Below are positions 26,544 to 27,403 of a stretch of DNA of 27,403 nucleotides, piece after piece (position 1 is the stretch's first letter; every line of letters begins with the position of its first letter). Both the position numbers and the translations under genes were made by a program. The notes under the pieces were generated by a model. The model saw nothing but the letters and a program-made list of their open reading frames with translations. It had not been told where the DNA came from and did no database searches. The DNA is from a virus, in the IMG/VR virus record IMGVR_UViG_3300042691_024812, positions 1 to 27,403 of that record; one strand, 5' to 3'.

Positions 26544-27403
26544 ACTTATTTTTATATTGGCCATGGCCTGTTCGTTTGTCGGTATTGGGCAAACCAACGT
26601 CACCATGACCCAACTCAGGGCCATTACTTCAGCTACCCCTGGGCAGACTTACTTTGTGACAGACGCAGGTAAGCAGGGGTTGTACGGGTATGACGCATCT
26701 GATGTTACTACCCGCCCGAACACGGGTACGGTGGTAATTGCAAACGAAGGCACACCTACACCTGTGGTCACATGGAATCCGGCGGATAAGGTTTTCAATA
26801 TGGTTTTGAGTAACGGAAATCTGACGGCTACGGGTGCGCCATTTTCCGGCGGTAGCGTTAGGGCTACTTTGGGAAGAAGTACTGGTAAGTGGTATTGGGA
26901 GGTGCGGGTGAATGCCCTGAACGGTTCTACCGATAATCGTATTGGTGTGGCTACGGCGGCTGCATCGCTGACGAATCATATCGGTAGCAGCGCACAAAGT
27001 TGGGCATATTTATTTGCCAGCGGTAACAAGATCACCAATAGTAACCCGCTATCTTATGGCACTCCACTGACTGATAATGATGTGGTAGGAATTGCGCTTG
27101 ATATGGATGCGGGAACGCTGAAGTTTTACAAGAACGGAACTGATCTTGGTGTGGCTTACTCGGGGTTAACAGGCACTCTTTTCCCTGCATTTTCTTATTC
27201 AGATAACACTTCACAGATAACGGCAAACTTCGGAGCAACAGCATTCACTTGGCCCATTCCTTCCGGCTTTTCTGCACTTGGAGGCAACGGGATCATTCCC
27301 GGCCTTCGGATGAAAAGATTGAACTCAGCGGGAAACTTCATCAATCCAGCAACGGACACGGTGAATATTACTTGGTTTGGGTGTAACGGTACAGATACAA
27401 CCT
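26536..27403 (+). CDS. Secreted-type protein with SPRY domain, 3' end missing (289 codons seen)
   Basis: The ATG at 26536 overlaps the previous stop by 8 bp; the frame is open to the window end. Residues 1-19 (MRKLIFILAMACSFVGIGQ) form an export signal, odd for a virion protein. Residues about 25-70 (TYFVTDAGKQGLYGYDASD) look like the head-binding part of phage tail spikes. Residues 117-246 form a SPRY (B30.2) domain: GKWYWEVRV, DVVGIALDMDAGTLKFYKNG, FPAFSY and ITANFG. It may be a host-binding fibre or spike; the missing part prevents a firm call. Confidence 0.7.
   Translation, partial: MRKLIFILAMACSFVGIGQTNVTMTQLRAITSATPGQTYFVTDAGKQGLYGYDASDVTTRPNTGTVVIANEGTPTPVVTWNPADKVFNMVLSNGNLTATGAPFSGGSVRATLGRSTGKWYWEVRVNALNGSTDNRIGVATAAASLTNHIGSSAQSWAYLFASGNKITNSNPLSYGTPLTDNDVVGIALDMDAGTLKFYKNGTDLGVAYSGLTGTLFPAFSYSDNTSQITANFGATAFTWPIPSGFSALGGNGIIPGLRMKRLNSAGNFINPATDTVNITWFGCNGTDTT

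Overview
The window reads as part of the genome of a tailed double-stranded DNA phage (or prophage) of a Bacteroidota host. The phage call rests on a large terminase, a portal, a scaffold-like acidic protein, an HK97-type major capsid protein and tail or adhesin proteins. The host call rests on promoters of the TAnnTTTG (-7) type, A-rich leaders without Shine-Dalgarno sequences, and protein flavours such as the SPRY-type adhesin. A long portal with a Gln-rich tail is compatible with crAss-like phages, but lineage cannot be settled by reading alone.

Layout. 1-1347 (minus): four small genes, the last cut by the window edge, with three tRNA-like minihelix elements in the gaps. 1348-2813: a 1.4-kb non-coding control region with tandem repeats, T-tract repeats, a hairpin-rich stretch that may be a structured RNA, and 17-bp operator-like sites in front of a clear promoter. 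2814-9876 (plus): a tightly overlapping operon. It holds several unknown genes, a RepL-like winged-helix protein, a two-domain GroES-like protein, two nucleotide-metabolism genes (DUF1937-like and a dNMP-kinase-like P-loop protein), a winged-helix protein and the large terminase, and it ends in a bidirectional terminator. 9932-10159 (minus): one small gene with a divergent promoter. 10252-13429 (plus): a glycosyltransferase, a small HTH protein, two class I methyltransferases and a PD-(D/E)XK nuclease. 13437-17768 (minus): a DNA-modification cassette with a DnaA-domain-IV-like protein, two paralogous C5-cytosine DNA methyltransferases, small genes and a PAPS-reductase-like PP-loop protein. 17769-18359: a second non-coding region, dense in hairpins. 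18360-27403 (plus): portal, putative transglycosylase-like protein, scaffold-like protein, capsid, a structural protein, an Fn3/Ig-like protein and a secreted-type SPRY protein that runs off the end, with internal promoters and terminators.

Most striking points. (1) Each cytosine methyltransferase contains a long open frame in the same +1 register (220 and 359 codons). The two alternate-frame products resemble each other throughout (LLKQTSLFTED start, GSWA[RK]T, WYSTRC.LTWK, repeated LPTP.A, MMGFP..WTELPF end), so an overprinted second protein seems to be kept in both paralogues. (2) Three minus-strand elements look like the acceptor/T-arm half of a tRNA, with different paired bases but the same shape, and two of them share the T-loop TTCGACT. 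(3) Upstream of the portal, two adjacent hairpins carry perfectly complementary 7-nt loops, and the same sequences can form competing helices.

How the genes may work together (inference): the first plus operon covers early functions, nucleotide supply, folding and packaging; the minus cassette modifies DNA or counters restriction; the last block builds the virion. The glycosyltransferase/methyltransferase group could modify DNA, virion or host glycans. No database search was possible, so family names are judgments from motifs.
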